Assembly: GCF_030055435.1 (NCBI RefSeq)
Contig: NZ_JASFYG010000007.1
Location: 39,343-103,342, forward strand
Direction of reading: 5' to 3'
DNA: 64,000 nucleotides
Source: Methanothermobacter sp.
GTDB lineage: Archaea; Methanobacteriota; Methanobacteria; Methanobacteriales; Methanothermobacteraceae
The number at the start of each line of letters is the position of its first letter. Position 1 is the stretch's first letter. The notes under the pieces were generated by a model. The model did no database searches, had not been told where the DNA came from, and saw only the letters and a list, made by a program, of their open reading frames with translations. Positions 18,380-29,438 of this stretch are shown here, piece by piece. The translations under genes and the position numbers were made by a program.

Positions 18380-18421
18380 AAAAACACCCGGTTAAAGGGT
18401 TAAATAGAAAAAAATTGGTTT

Positions 18422-19435
18422 TTAGAGTATGCCCATGGCCCTGTTGGTCTTCATTATGGACTTCATGTTGTCCTCTTCAAGTTCAAGGAGGGCCCTTATT
18501 GCATCAACGCTCTCGGGGACGGCATCGGATTCCTGGTGGACCGCCTGCATGTAGAATAGTTCCCCTTCAACAACATTTATGGACTCCTCCCAGACGGGTA
18601 TCTCGAAGAGGTCATTCCTTGACCTTCCAAGCTCCTTGGCGTACTCCATTATCTCTGCGGTTGATGCAAGGCCCTCTGAGGCCCTTACAAGCATGACCCT
18701 GGTTGTCTCGTCCAGCTTAGCCTTTATCTCATCGGCGTCCACCGGGTTCTCCAGTTCCACCATTATATTGTGCTGGTGCATCAGTGTTGTTGGGACAAGG
18801 AGTGCGACGGTGTGGATATTAACGCCCTTCATGACAGTTTTGAGGTCAGGTCCGTGGTGTGAGGGGACCGTTGGGGGGTTCGGTACAATGGCGTTTATTG
18901 GACCCTTTTTCACCTGTACAGGGTCAGCACCCCTTCTTACCATCACTGCCCTCACCTTCTTTATTCCGCAGAGGTCATCTATTGGTTTCAGGGTCCTGCA
19001 GAGGCCGGTGGTGTTGCAGGAAACAACCCTTGTGTAGTCGGCCCCCAGTGACTCTTCGTAGTTTGTGAAGGAGTTGAAGGAGAGTCCAATGGCGTCGTGC
19101 TTTTCACCACCCTGGAATATGGCTTTTATCCCCTTTTCACGGTACAGTTCAAGGTTCTTGGCACCGATGCCCTCGGGTGTTGCATCAACCACGATGTCTG
19201 CTTCCTCCAGCATATCCTCCACGGTACCGCCCACAGGGATTCCAGCGTCATCAAAGAGCTTTTCACGTTCAGGGATGCTTACATAGAGGTCATAGCCCTT
19301 TTCAATTGCAACCCTCGCCTCAAAATCAGGTTTTGTTTTGCTGACACCAACTACCTTCATGTCGTCCTGGGCAGCCACAGCGTCGGCGACTCTCTTTCCT
19401 ATTGTCCCATACCCGTTAATGGCTACAGATATCAT
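18422..19435 (-). CDS. gap: Glyceraldehyde-3-phosphate dehydrogenase, archaeal type II
   Basis: 337 residues. The N-terminus [19 protein letters not shown] is the dinucleotide-binding Rossmann motif; [10 protein letters not shown] carries the catalytic Cys and HHGPDL the archaeal His region. Archaeal type II enzymes use NADP or NAD and run mostly in the gluconeogenic direction in methanogens. The ATG has a GGAGGTTTC ribosome binding site. The 250-bp upstream region holds a strong TATA box with repeated elements, described separately. Confidence 0.97.
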   Translation of the reverse strand: MISVAINGYGTIGKRVADAVAAQDDMKVVGVSKTKPDFEARVAIEKGYDLYVSIPEREKLFDDAGIPVGGTVEDMLEEADIVVDATPEGIGAKNLELYREKGIKAIFQGGEKHDAIGLSFNSFTNYEESLGADYTRVVSCNTTGLCRTLKPIDDLCGIKKVRAVMVRRGADPVQVKKGPINAIVPNPPTVPSHHGPDLKTVMKGVNIHTVALLVPTTLMHQHNIMVELENPVDADEIKAKLDETTRVMLVRASEGLASTAEIMEYAKELGRSRNDLFEIPVWEESINVVEGELFYMQAVHQESDAVPESVDAIRALLELEEDNMKSIMKTNRAMGIL

Positions 19436-19522
19436 TAAAGAAACCTCCTATCCCCTGAAAACTTTTGTTCCCAGAGGAACCTCTTAAGTTTAAAGGTGTA
19501 ATCTGATATTATTTCTCATCGA

Positions 19523-19580
19523 TTATTTTATATAGTTATCTCTGTGATGGGTGGGGACTTTAGGTTTATAGTTATCTCTG
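19523..19580 (-). promoter_or_regulatory. gap promoter: TATA box plus two 14-bp direct repeats
   Basis: On the minus strand TATATAAAATAAT (19523-19534 region) is a strong TATA box about 95 bp before the gap start. CAGAGATAACTATA occurs exactly twice, at 19531-19544, running into the TATA box, and at 19567-19580, 36 bp upstream. Two identical sites spaced about 3.5 helical turns apart and abutting TATA/BRE fit binding of an activator or repressor. Confidence 0.6.
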
Positions 19581-19687
19581 AATGAGTGACTTGGGGTGGA
19601 TAACCATTAAAAACCGTTGAGTTTAAGACATGAGGAATTTTCTTATTCTAAAAAAATAAATAAAAACAAAGTTATGGAGAACAGTTT

Positions 19688-20741
<1,054 letters not shown>

Positions 20742-20749
<8 letters not shown>

Positions 20750-22316
20750 CGAGTGATTCCCCCAGAATTTCAAGTTTTGCCCTTCTTGTAACTGTGTCAA
20801 GGAGTTCCCTGTAATCAGGTGCCTCCCTCTCTGCCAGGAGAGCCGCCTGTTTTATGATCACTGGAACGTATTTTTCAAATACCTTGGCCCTTTCAGCCTC
20901 CTCTTTGGCGGCCTTCTTCTTCCTAAGGTACTTGTAGAGTTTTCTTGCAACTATCATGGTGGCCTGCCTGATTTCATGGAGTATTTCAGGTTCAGGGGCC
21001 ACGCTCTGCTTACCTGTTGAGAGGTATGGGACGTTGGTTGATACAATGTTCACGAATATGGTTAGTGGTGTATTTTCAAGGTCCCTTATACCGTAGCGCC
21101 TCCAGTCAAGGCTCTTAACACCCTCGGTTATTGCGCAGCTACCGGCATCAAAGGTTAACGGGACCCTGTTGGCAAATCTCATTATCTCGGCCTTCCTCTG
21201 GTCACCGACAAGTCTACCGGAGTTTCCACCGTAGGCTATACCAGCCTCAACCACAAAGGCTATACCCCCACGGTAGGTTTTGGGTTTCCTTGTCACGGTG
21301 GCGGTGAACTCTGGCTGGAGTATCTCCTTCATACCCTTCTCAATCTGCTCCTCCCCGATGGGTATGAGGCCTGAGGTTGGTGGTGACATGAACTTCATTT
21401 TCTTGAATGCCTCAACTATCTTCTCGGCCTCTTCCCATTTCATGTCCTTGGGGCGCTTGTTGAGGTCTATTCCTGTGAGTTCCTCCAGTTCCTTTATCTT
21501 CTTGGAGGACATCCTTGAGAGGTTACTTGTAAGCATGCTTCTGAACCGTCTCTTGTTGGTGTGCTTTGCCATGAATATGAGGTCATCGGCTGTGACACCC
21601 CATGGATGTGGAAGGACTTCCTTTGGCATTGGTGGAATGACGTCTGATGCCCTGTTGAAGACGTAGCGGTTTCCTGTGGGGTCATTGAATATTATCTTTG
21701 CATGGGGGTTGGCTATCATCGTCCTTCTTATGTATTCGTAGGCTCCCTGCTCTGAGAGTGAGTAGGAGACGTCCTTGAAGTGGAGTTCTATGCAGACCCC
21801 TGTGTCTTCAACCTCCACCTCCTCCTTTTCGAGTATGAGGCCCTGGTTCTTCTTAACGTCCATCTTGAGGGTCATTTTGACCCCTTTGAGTTCACCGTTT
21901 TCCCTGGTCCCTGATATGACTTTTATGGGTTTGCCTGTGGTCATCTGTGATAATAGCACGCAACCACTGCATCCAAGTCCCTGTTGCCCCCGGGACTGGA
22001 TGTTTCTGAATTTGGACCCGGCGAACATGGTACAGAATACCTTTGGGATGTACTTTTCAGGTATCCCGGGGCCGTTGTCCTGGTGTCTGAGGATGTAGTG
22101 GTCCTTACCAATCCTTTTGAGGTCTATTTTGATCTCAGGGAGTATTCCCGCCTCTTCGGCGGCGTCAAAACTGTTTGTTATGAGTTCATGAAAAACTATC
22201 GTCAGTGACCTTATTTTTCCTGTAAAACCCAGCATCTGCTTGTTTTTCCTGAAGAATTCTGAGGGGGTGAGTTCCTGGAATCCTTCGTCAAAGAGATCCA
22301 AAGCTTGCCTAGCCAA
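20742..22316 (-). CDS. top6B: DNA topoisomerase VI subunit B
   Basis: 524 residues. GHKL ATPase motifs are in order: [14 protein letters not shown] (N box), DNGPGIP (G1) and GQQGLGCSG (G2), then a helix-two-turn-helix and transducer domain ending with the switch Lys region [11 protein letters not shown] binding closes the dimer gate for strand passage. The TTG start is supported by the strong AAGGAGGCGA ribosome binding site; no ATG is better placed. It is transcribed with top6A from a promoter region with two palindromes. Confidence 0.96.
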
Positions 22317-22373
22317 AAGTTCGCCTCCTTAAATAATTTTTCACAGGATAATACGCATGGGATATCATGCTCA

Positions 22374-22423
22374 TATACATATATGTATAACTTATAGCAT
22401 ATAAACTTATACACCTAGGTGTA
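22374..22423. promoter_or_regulatory. Two perfect palindromes upstream of top6B
   Basis: TATACATATATGTATA (16 bp, 22374-22389) and TACACCTAGGTGTA (14 bp, 22410-22423) lie 58-107 bp before the top6B start. On the minus strand a TATA-like TTTATATGC falls between them, so one palindrome is upstream of and the other downstream of the likely TATA box. Such symmetry in non-coding DNA is typical of dimeric regulator sites. Confidence 0.55.
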
Positions 22424-22506
22424 GCTATTGAAGAAGTTATAGTTCGAGTGATATATGTGAAATAATTAAAATTTGCCCTCACAAAAAAACAGGTTTATGA
22501 TGGAGT

Positions 22507-23073
22507 TTACATGAATTTAACGCCTTTCTGAAACTCCTTCATTTTCATTTCCTGTTTCTTCTTTTCAAGAAATGCGTACACAGATTTGTGCCTGGCGCCA
22601 TTAAGTATCATTTCAACGGCTTCCCTTGCAACAGATAGTTTTTCAAATTCACCTATCAGCGCAACAGTTTTTCCATAGACAGATATATCCACCCCGGTCA
22701 TATCATGGATTATGCGTCTGGTTATACCACCCCTACCTATTACACGGCCCTTCTGCCGTGCTATGGCCTTTTTGGATTTGCCGACATAGTCGGTTATCTT
22801 GATGATGTCAAGGGCAACATCGTCGTCCAGGAGCCTTAGGGCAACCTCCGGGTTGAAGCCACGTCCTATAGCCCTGACTATGTTCCTTGCCTTCCATGGT
22901 GACAGGGGATCGTCGAGTTTATCCTGGGGTATTAGTGTAACTGCACCGGTTTCGCTGTCAATTTTAAGGTCTGTCTGCGTTAGACGCTCAATCTGTGACT
23001 TGACCTCACCATTTTTACCTATCAGAACTCCAACCCTTCCTCGGGGTATTTTTAGATATTCCTCGGTGGGCAT
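22507..23073 (-). CDS. KH-domain RNA-binding protein, Dim2/Pno1 type
   Basis: 188 residues with two KH domains: [16 protein letters not shown] (about 14-29) and [18 protein letters not shown] (about 110-127), each with the GxxG loop, the second followed by the charged C-terminal helix common to archaeal Dim2 homologues. These proteins bind the 3' end of pre-16S rRNA in small-subunit assembly. The ATG has GAGGTGAATTAG before it and its own likely TATA (GTTATAAACG). The upstream same-strand genes for Rio1 and aIF1A act on the same ribosomal subunit. Confidence 0.9.
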   Translation of the reverse strand: MPTEEYLKIPRGRVGVLIGKNGEVKSQIERLTQTDLKIDSETGAVTLIPQDKLDDPLSPWKARNIVRAIGRGFNPEVALRLLDDDVALDIIKITDYVGKSKKAIARQKGRVIGRGGITRRIIHDMTGVDISVYGKTVALIGEFEKLSVAREAVEMILNGARHKSVYAFLEKKKQEMKMKEFQKGVKFM

Positions 23074-23278
23074 CTAATTCACCTCAATGAATAAATAGGG
23101 ATCAACGTTTATAACACTAAATTAAATTCCTGTAAAGTATCCAGCGGACTTTCCATTCCTGTTTTGTTATCCGCCCCTTCGCCAGGGTTCAAGGTAATGT
23201 TTTAAGATTTTTCTTTTTTTAATTCTTTTTGTCAGGTTGTGGTTTTCCGTGTTCTTTAATACTTTTCCTTGGAGCTGA

Positions 23279-24130
23279 TTATTGTAGGGTTTCTGGTTCC
23301 TTTTTGATTCTTCTCCTTATATCACCCTCATTTACACTGACACCCAGCCTTTTGAAGTCACGGACCACATTCTTTATATCCCTTTCAAGGAGCTCCATGG
23401 CCAGTGGGTGATCAAGGACCATTGCCTGGGATACGTCAATTATAACCGGTTCTCCTGAATGATTCAGTATGTTGAAGAAGGATAGATCCCCATGTACAAG
23501 CCTTGCACCAGTGTAGAGGCGGTGCATATATTCAACTATCAACTCAAGGGTCCTCTCAGGGTCATCGGGTGGAACCTCCCTCATGGTGGGAGCCGGTTCA
23601 CCGTCATCCCCGATGAACTCCATTATGAGGATGTTGTCCCTTGCGACCACTGGTTCAGGCACACGGACACCTGCCTCCAGGGCTCTTTTAAGGTTCCTGA
23701 ACTCCTTGTTAACCCATGCCTGGACAAGCTGGCGTCTGTTGGTTGTCCTCACCCTGAATCTCGGGTCCCCCTGTATGTAGTACTGCATCTTCCTGAAGTC
23801 AGATGTGGCGACACGGTAGATCTTGACAGCAACAAATTCGTCGTTATCGGTTATACCCTTGAAGACATTCGCCTCCTTACCTGTGCTCACAGCACCATTG
23901 AGCACCGCAAGGTAACCCGAGTTGGCAAGTTTGTAGAGTGTTTTGAGGGTAAGCTCATCAAAGACCTCACTTCCCACCCGACGATCCTCAACACCCTTCA
24001 ACCTCTTGGCGGCCTCCATCCTTCCAAGATCAGATTCCACCCTATCCACAGCCCCTGATTTAAGTGCCCTGAGTTCAGGGGCCCGTCCTGTTTCTTCAGG
24101 ATCCATTAGAATCAGCTTCTCTCGGGACAA
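23279..24130 (-). CDS. rio1: Rio1-family serine protein kinase
   Basis: 283 residues. Kinase motifs: P-loop [11 protein letters not shown], catalytic [12 protein letters not shown] and metal-binding [12 protein letters not shown], the RIO1 replacement of the DFG loop; the activation segment and substrate lobe of ordinary kinases are absent. Rio1 acts in late small-subunit maturation. The TTG at 24130 follows the aIF1A stop directly; the ATG at 24106 is an alternative, and neither has a strong ribosome binding site. Co-transcription with aIF1A is certain from the zero spacing. Confidence 0.94.
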   Translation of the reverse strand: MSREKLILMDPEETGRAPELRALKSGAVDRVESDLGRMEAAKRLKGVEDRRVGSEVFDELTLKTLYKLANSGYLAVLNGAVSTGKEANVFKGITDNDEFVAVKIYRVATSDFRKMQYYIQGDPRFRVRTTNRRQLVQAWVNKEFRNLKRALEAGVRVPEPVVARDNILIMEFIGDDGEPAPTMREVPPDDPERTLELIVEYMHRLYTGARLVHGDLSFFNILNHSGEPVIIDVSQAMVLDHPLAMELLERDIKNVVRDFKRLGVSVNEGDIRRRIKKEPETLQ

Positions 24131-24430
24131 TCAGAGTTTGAGGTAGCCCTTCCTCTCAAGCCAGTTGGACTCTGTACGGGTGTACCTCCACACTATATCG
24201 GCCTTCTCCTCGCTCTGGAACTCCCATGGCTTCACAAGTACAACGTCACCCTCACGGATCCATATCCTCTTCTTCATCTTGCCGGGGATCCTGGCAAGCC
24301 TTATATGGCCATCGGCACACCTCACCTTGAGTTTCCCGTGCCCCATTATCTGCTCAACAACTCCAGGTATCTCGCCCTTCCTGGGCGTCCTCACACGCCT
24401 AACTTCCTGTGTCTGATGTCCTCTACTCAA
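24131..24430 (-). CDS. Translation initiation factor aIF1A
   Basis: 99 residues, the normal size. The OB fold contains VVEQIMGHGKLKVRCADGH and IPGKMKKRIWIREGDVVLV, then a short helical end. aIF1A binds the A site of the small subunit and helps initiator tRNA selection. The TTG start is supported by AGGAGGAGAG immediately upstream. It leads an operon with rio1. The 140-bp upstream gap is shared with the divergent moeA gene. Confidence 0.96.
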   Translation of the reverse strand: MSRGHQTQEVRRVRTPRKGEIPGVVEQIMGHGKLKVRCADGHIRLARIPGKMKKRIWIREGDVVLVKPWEFQSEEKADIVWRYTRTESNWLERKGYLKL

Positions 24431-24570
24431 ATACTCTCCTCCTCTTTTTTTCGTTGATTAACTTTGATTCTAATGCGATTACACATTCAGCAATCAAAGA
24501 AATAGACAGTATAATTTATTACCGGTGCAGATATAAATAAATTGCTTAGACTGCTTTTCATGGTGATCCA

Positions 24571-25797
24571 ATGGGAGTCGAATTTCTTGATATAATCGAT
24601 CTGGATGATGCAAGGAGGATAATGGCCGATCTCTTCAGGGAACTTTACAGTAGAGGTTCTGAAACCGTTAATATTGATGATGCCCTCGGGAGGGTACTTG
24701 CAGAGGATGTTGAAAGCCCCATTGACCTGCCACCATTTGACAGGGCATCCAGGGATGGGTATGCGGTGGTGGCCTCAGATACCTTCGGGGCAAGCGATGA
24801 GAAACCTGTGAGGCTCAGGTGTATTGAGACGGTTGAGGCAGGCTCTTTGCCATCAAGGAGGGTTGAAAGCGGTTCATGCACCAGGATAAGTACGGGGGCG
24901 CCTGTACCTGAGGGTGCCGATGCAGTTGTCATGGTTGAGTACACCGAGGTTAGTGGCGGAGACGTCTACATACATAGACCGGCATACCCATCGCAGCATA
25001 TCGCGGCTACAGGATCTGATATTGGGGCGGGCAGTGTACTTGTTGGGGGTGGAAAGGTACTCTCACCCGACAAGATCGCGGCGCTTTCAGCTGCAGGGGT
25101 CACCTCGGTGAGAGTTGTATCAAGACCATTGGTACATGTCATATCCACGGGTAATGAACTCATTGAGCCCTCAGGGAGACTTGAACCTGCAAAGATATTT
25201 GATTCAAATTCCCTTGGAATATCGGCGGCACTGAGGGATGCTGGCTGCAGTGTCAGCCGTGGGGGTATAGTTAGGGATGATTACGATGAACTCAGAAGTG
25301 CCCTCATTGAGGGGCTGGGCAAAGCCGACCTTGTTATAACGTCTGGAGGCACCTCTGCGGGGGCGGGTGATGTCCTGGCGGATGTGCTTGCGGAGCTTGG
25401 TGAGGTGGTCATTCATGGTATCTCCATGAAGCCGGGTAAGCCCACCATAGTGGGGGTGGTTGATGATAAGATGGTAGTGGGGCTCCCCGGTTTCCCGGTC
25501 GCAGCCCTTCTGGTTTTCAGGTCACTCGTAGAACCATTCCTCAGGGAACTCTCAGGAATAAAAGCCCCTGAAGGTTCTGTGAGGACACTTAAACTTGCCG
25601 AGAGATTCCACTCATCAAGGGGCAGGGTCCAGTATGCACTTGTGAGGGTTGATGGCCAATATGCAAGGCCCATATTCAGGGATTCCGGTGCGATAGCAGC
25701 CCTTGCAGGGGCCGATGGATACATTGAGGTGCCAAAGAACGTTGAGATGCTCAATGAGGGAGAGGAAGTTGAGGTTGTTCTCTTTGAGAACCATTGA
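24571..25797 (+). CDS. moeA: Molybdopterin molybdenumtransferase
   Basis: 408 residues. LPPFDRASRDGYAVVASD near residue 50 is the MoeA signature; STGAPVPEGADAVVM, TSGGTSAGAGDVLADVL and the MPT-binding MKPGKPTIVG follow, with a small C-terminal barrel. MoeA inserts molybdate or tungstate into molybdopterin; in this organism the product serves formylmethanofuran dehydrogenase and, where present, formate dehydrogenase. The gene stands alone, divergent from aIF1A and convergent with cbiJ. Confidence 0.95.
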   Translation: MGVEFLDIIDLDDARRIMADLFRELYSRGSETVNIDDALGRVLAEDVESPIDLPPFDRASRDGYAVVASDTFGASDEKPVRLRCIETVEAGSLPSRRVESGSCTRISTGAPVPEGADAVVMVEYTEVSGGDVYIHRPAYPSQHIAATGSDIGAGSVLVGGGKVLSPDKIAALSAAGVTSVRVVSRPLVHVISTGNELIEPSGRLEPAKIFDSNSLGISAALRDAGCSVSRGGIVRDDYDELRSALIEGLGKADLVITSGGTSAGAGDVLADVLAELGEVVIHGISMKPGKPTIVGVVDDKMVVGLPGFPVAALLVFRSLVEPFLRELSGIKAPEGSVRTLKLAERFHSSRGRVQYALVRVDGQYARPIFRDSGAIAALAGADGYIEVPKNVEMLNEGEEVEVVLFENH

Positions 25798-25802
25798 ACA
25801 TA

Positions 25803-25945
25803 TTCTTTAAAGATTTAAAAGCAGTTATCTAGTTTCTATTCTAAATTTTTTTAGTGTATGTTCTTTAAAGATTTAAAAGCAGTTATCTAGTTTCTATTCT
25901 AAATTTTTTTAGTGTATGTTCTTTAAAGATTTAAAAGCAGTTATC
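25803..25945. repeat. 58-bp tandem repeat, about 2.5 copies, between convergent genes
   Basis: A unit beginning TTCTTTAAAGATTTAAAAGC starts at 25803, 25861 and 25919. The first two copies are identical over 58 bp; the third keeps about 27 bp and then diverges at the cbiJ stop codon. Each unit contains T-rich tracts (AAATTTTTTTAG) able to act as terminators on the plus strand and A-rich tracts giving T runs on the minus strand. It therefore looks like a duplicated bidirectional terminator. Confidence 0.85.
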
Positions 25946-26729
25946 AGTTTCTTTTTCTATTCAGGATCTCTGTGACATATTCCACAAGTTCATTAATGTC
26001 ATGGAATACCTTTTCTCTTTTCAGGTCAACCCCTGGCCTCTCAACGAGAATGATGGGTATCCTAAGCTCTGATGCAGCGGTGACCTTCTCACGGAGGCCC
26101 CCTGTCTCTCCACTCTCCTTGGTGATAACCACACCTGCACGGTATTCCTCCATGAGCACCCTGTTCATCTCTCTGGAGAATGTCCCCTGCATGGCGATGA
26201 TCTGCCCGGGGGGCACCCCGAGCCTGTGGCATGCCTCAATTGATGAGGTCTGTGGCAGGACCCGGACGGCAACCCTCTCAGGATCCAGTGACTCAAGAAC
26301 CTCAGGTAGTGTTGAGACCCCTGCAAGGTGCATCGCAACCTCACCCTCCCTGAGGAGTGATGAGGCCACCTTCCCGGCCTCCCTGAATGAGTCAACCCTT
26401 ATGGCGCCCTCAACATCCAGCCGTGGCCTTTCGAACCTCAGGTAGGTTATGCCTGTATCCTGGCATGCAAGGAGTGCATTTTCAGTGGCCCTTGTGGCGA
26501 AGGGGTGGGTGGCATCTATGAGGAGCTCAGCACAGATTTTCTCTATCAGTTCTCCCAGCCCGGATCTGTCAAGGGGCCCTCTGACTGTTCTTAATGCCCC
26601 TGAACTTTCAGCGAGCTCAGCACCATATTCGGTGGTTGCTGTGGCTGTTATATCAATTCGAGGATCCTTTGAGAGTTTTTCTATGATTCTCCGGGCATCC
26701 ATGGTCCCTGCCATCACAATAACATTCAT
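25944..26729 (-). CDS. cbiJ: Precorrin-6A (cobalt-precorrin-6A) reductase
   Basis: 261 residues. NVIVMAGTMDARRIIEKL begins the NAD(P)-binding half, then DATHPFATRATENAL and YLRFERP, the signatures of CbiJ/CobK, and the ITKESGETGG block in the C-terminal half. It reduces cobalt-precorrin-6A in anaerobic cobamide synthesis, needed for the corrinoid of the MtrA methyltransferase. It begins 3 bp after the P-type ATPase stop, so the two are co-transcribed although functionally unrelated. Its stop lies inside the end of the 58-bp tandem repeat. Confidence 0.93.
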   Translation of the reverse strand: MNVIVMAGTMDARRIIEKLSKDPRIDITATATTEYGAELAESSGALRTVRGPLDRSGLGELIEKICAELLIDATHPFATRATENALLACQDTGITYLRFERPRLDVEGAIRVDSFREAGKVASSLLREGEVAMHLAGVSTLPEVLESLDPERVAVRVLPQTSSIEACHRLGVPPGQIIAMQGTFSREMNRVLMEEYRAGVVITKESGETGGLREKVTAASELRIPIILVERPGVDLKREKVFHDINELVEYVTEILNRKRN

Positions 26730-26732
26730 AGG

Positions 26733-29231
26733 TCATTCCCGCCCGTCAGCAAGCCTCATGATGGCCTCCGCAATCAGTATGAGGGAAGCCACTGCGATTA
26801 TGAGGATCCAGTCTGTAACCGTGAGGGGGACGGTCCTGAATACACCCTCTAGGGGTGCAAGGTAGACCACAAGGATCTGCAAGAGGAGTGAGGCTGCAAC
26901 AGCAACAATTAGGGACTTGTTGGAAAACCCGGTCCTTGACTTGCAGTTGAATACGTTGAATATCTGGAACATCACAAAGACCGTGAATGCAACTGTCATC
27001 GCCCTCTCAACACCGTTCCCTGAGGATAGCATGTACATGTAGAGCCCAAGCGTCCCCGCCGCCATGACAGCACCTGCAATTACTATACGCAGCAGGTTCC
27101 TCCTTGGCATTATATCCTCCCTCTCGGGTTTTCTGAGCATTATATCGGATTCAGGGGGCTCAACACCCAGGGACTGTGCAGGGGGACCGTCCATTATTAT
27201 GTTTATCCAGAGTATCTGTATCGGGTTGAATGGTACAGGGAGGTTGATGAGCGAGGCCGATACGATTGTAAGGATGGCCCCCACATTTGTTGAAAGCTGG
27301 AACTTAACGAAGCGCCTTATGTTATCAAAGATGGTTCGCCCCTCCCTCACCGCTTTAACTATCGTTGCGAAGTTATCATCCTGGAGCACCATGTCAGAGG
27401 ATTCCCTTGCCACGTCCGTCCCGCTCCCCATTGCTACACCTATGGCGGCCTTTTTGAGGGCGGGGGCGTCGTTTACACCATCACCTGTCATGGCAACCAC
27501 GTGGCCCCTCCTCTGGAGGGCCTCAACTATTCTGACCTTCTGTTCAGGGAAGACACGGGCATAGACCCTCACGTCCTCCACCATCTCCTCGAATTCATCA
27601 TCAGAGAGATCATCGAGTTCCCTTCCTGTGAGGGCCAGACCATCATCCATGAGTCCAAGTTCGTGTGCTATAGCCACTGCGGTGTCCCTGTGGTCACCTG
27701 TGATCATGACAACCTTTATACCTGCCTTCCTGCAGGTCTCTATGGCCTCGGCAGCCTCCTTTCGTGGAGGATCCATCATACCGACGAGTCCAGCAAACAC
27801 AAGGTCCCTCTCCTCTTCATCTCCATCGGGCAGTTTCCGGTATGCAAGGGCGAGGACACGGAGGGCCCTTGATGTCATATCGTTGAGCCTGGACATCCAC
27901 TTAGCCAGTTCATCATCATCCATGGCCCTCAGAGAGCCGTTATAATCCACGTAACTGCATCTACCGAGTATTATCTCAGGGGCCCCCTTGATGAGAAGGT
28001 ATCGCCCGTCAGCCAGCTGGTTTATGGTGGTCATCCTCTTCCTTTTACTGTCAAGGGGTATCTCCATGAGACGGGGGTATTTCTCCTCAAGATCCTTTCT
28101 ACTGTATCCATTTTCTTCTGCGAAGCTCAGTATGGCTGCATCGGTTGGGTCACCTATGACCCTATCATCTGAGATTGTGGCGTTGTTGCAGAGTGCTGAT
28201 ACAAGGAGTGCCATCTCTGGCGAGGTGAGCTCTGATTCCCTCACGGTCATCCGGTTATGGGTGAGTGTACCTGTCTTGTCGGTGCAGATCACCGAACATG
28301 AACCCAGAGTTTCAACTGCAAGGAGCCTCCTTACAATGGCATTGCTCCGGGCCATCCTCTGCATACCCAGCGCGAGGGTCAGTGTCAGTATGGCGGGAAG
28401 GCCCTCGGGTACAGAGGCAACTGCAAGTGAAACAGCGGTCATGAAGGTGTCAACCAGTGGAAGTCCGCGGAGGAACTGTATGGCGAATACCATGGCACAT
28501 ACAACCACCGCTATGAGCCCAAGGCTTTTTCCAAGGGAGGCTATCTTCTCCTGTAGGGGGGTCTTACCCTCATCCTCCTGTATCATCTCGGCTATCCTGC
28601 CTATCGATGTATCCATGCCCACGGCTATGACGGCGCCCTTACCGCGACCTGATACAACGTCAGAGTCCATGAATGCGATAACATCCCTTTCATCCTCAGG
28701 GTCCTCATGTGTCTTCTGGACGGGTATGGATTCTCCTGTAAGGGTGGATTCGTCTATGCGGAGGTCATAGGCTTCTATGAGTCTGATGTCTGCAGGTACA
28801 TTGTCCCCCTCCTCTATGATTACAATATCCCCTATTGTGAGCTCAGAGGCGGGTACTTTCTGGGTCATACCTTCCCTTATAACCGTGGCCTCAGTTGATA
28901 CCAGGCCCTTGAGTTTCTCCATTGCTTTTTCGGCCCTGTACTCCTGTATGAAGCCAACTGTGGCATTCACAACCACCACGAATAGTATGACTGCAGAATC
29001 GAGCACATCACCCACAAAGTAGGATGCCACAGCCGCAAGTATGAGTAGTATGATGAGTATATCCATGAACTGGGCAAGGAACATTCTGATGGGTCCTGCC
29101 TTTTTCTCCTCAACCAGTTCGTTCTTCCCATAAGCTTCAAGTCTTCTGGCTGCTTCATCTGAATCTAAACCATTTTCTGACGTTTTAAGTTCCTTCAAGA
29201 CTTCCTTTACACTCATCCTGGCCCATTTCAT
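26733..29231 (-). CDS. P-type cation-transporting ATPase, type IIA (Ca2+ pump-like)
   Basis: About 832 residues with ten predicted helices. Order: actuator TLTGESIPV, helix-4 ion motif SVPEGLPAIL, phosphorylation site ICTDKTGTLT, nucleotide-binding KGAPEIIL, hinge MTGDGVNDAPALKKA and helix-6 IMDGPPAQSLGVEPPE. PEGLPAI and NIIMDGPPA match SERCA/PMR1-type Ca2+ or Mn2+ pumps; the ion is inferred. Three in-frame starts are possible (GTG 29240, ATG 29231, ATG 29216), none with a strong ribosome binding site. On the minus strand CTTATAAAC near 29325 is a plausible TATA box. Confidence 0.9.
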   Translation of the reverse strand: MKWARMSVKEVLKELKTSENGLDSDEAARRLEAYGKNELVEEKKAGPIRMFLAQFMDILIILLILAAVASYFVGDVLDSAVILFVVVVNATVGFIQEYRAEKAMEKLKGLVSTEATVIREGMTQKVPASELTIGDIVIIEEGDNVPADIRLIEAYDLRIDESTLTGESIPVQKTHEDPEDERDVIAFMDSDVVSGRGKGAVIAVGMDTSIGRIAEMIQEDEGKTPLQEKIASLGKSLGLIAVVVCAMVFAIQFLRGLPLVDTFMTAVSLAVASVPEGLPAILTLTLALGMQRMARSNAIVRRLLAVETLGSCSVICTDKTGTLTHNRMTVRESELTSPEMALLVSALCNNATISDDRVIGDPTDAAILSFAEENGYSRKDLEEKYPRLMEIPLDSKRKRMTTINQLADGRYLLIKGAPEIILGRCSYVDYNGSLRAMDDDELAKWMSRLNDMTSRALRVLALAYRKLPDGDEEERDLVFAGLVGMMDPPRKEAAEAIETCRKAGIKVVMITGDHRDTAVAIAHELGLMDDGLALTGRELDDLSDDEFEEMVEDVRVYARVFPEQKVRIVEALQRRGHVVAMTGDGVNDAPALKKAAIGVAMGSGTDVARESSDMVLQDDNFATIVKAVREGRTIFDNIRRFVKFQLSTNVGAILTIVSASLINLPVPFNPIQILWINIIMDGPPAQSLGVEPPESDIMLRKPEREDIMPRRNLLRIVIAGAVMAAGTLGLYMYMLSSGNGVERAMTVAFTVFVMFQIFNVFNCKSRTGFSNKSLIVAVAASLLLQILVVYLAPLEGVFRTVPLTVTDWILIIAVASLILIAEAIMRLADGRE

Positions 29232-29438
29232 TTTTAACACTTTTCAATTTATTTTAGTAATTTTCTTGAGATCTAGAATCATGATATTTTTTGAATTGGA
29301 TTACCCAGTGACATTCATTATCCAGTTTATAAGGTATATATTATTAATGAAGTGTTGTGATTGTGGTGGGATCACCTATGAATCATATATCATCTCAGGT
29401 AAGCCGCTTTTGAGGACATCATAAAAAATCAGATGGGT

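Noticed and set aside
29369..29420. GGATCACCT, like the 16S rRNA 3' end, followed by ATG
   Set aside because: Only nine bases match, the following frame has about a dozen codons, and nothing else of an rRNA is present.
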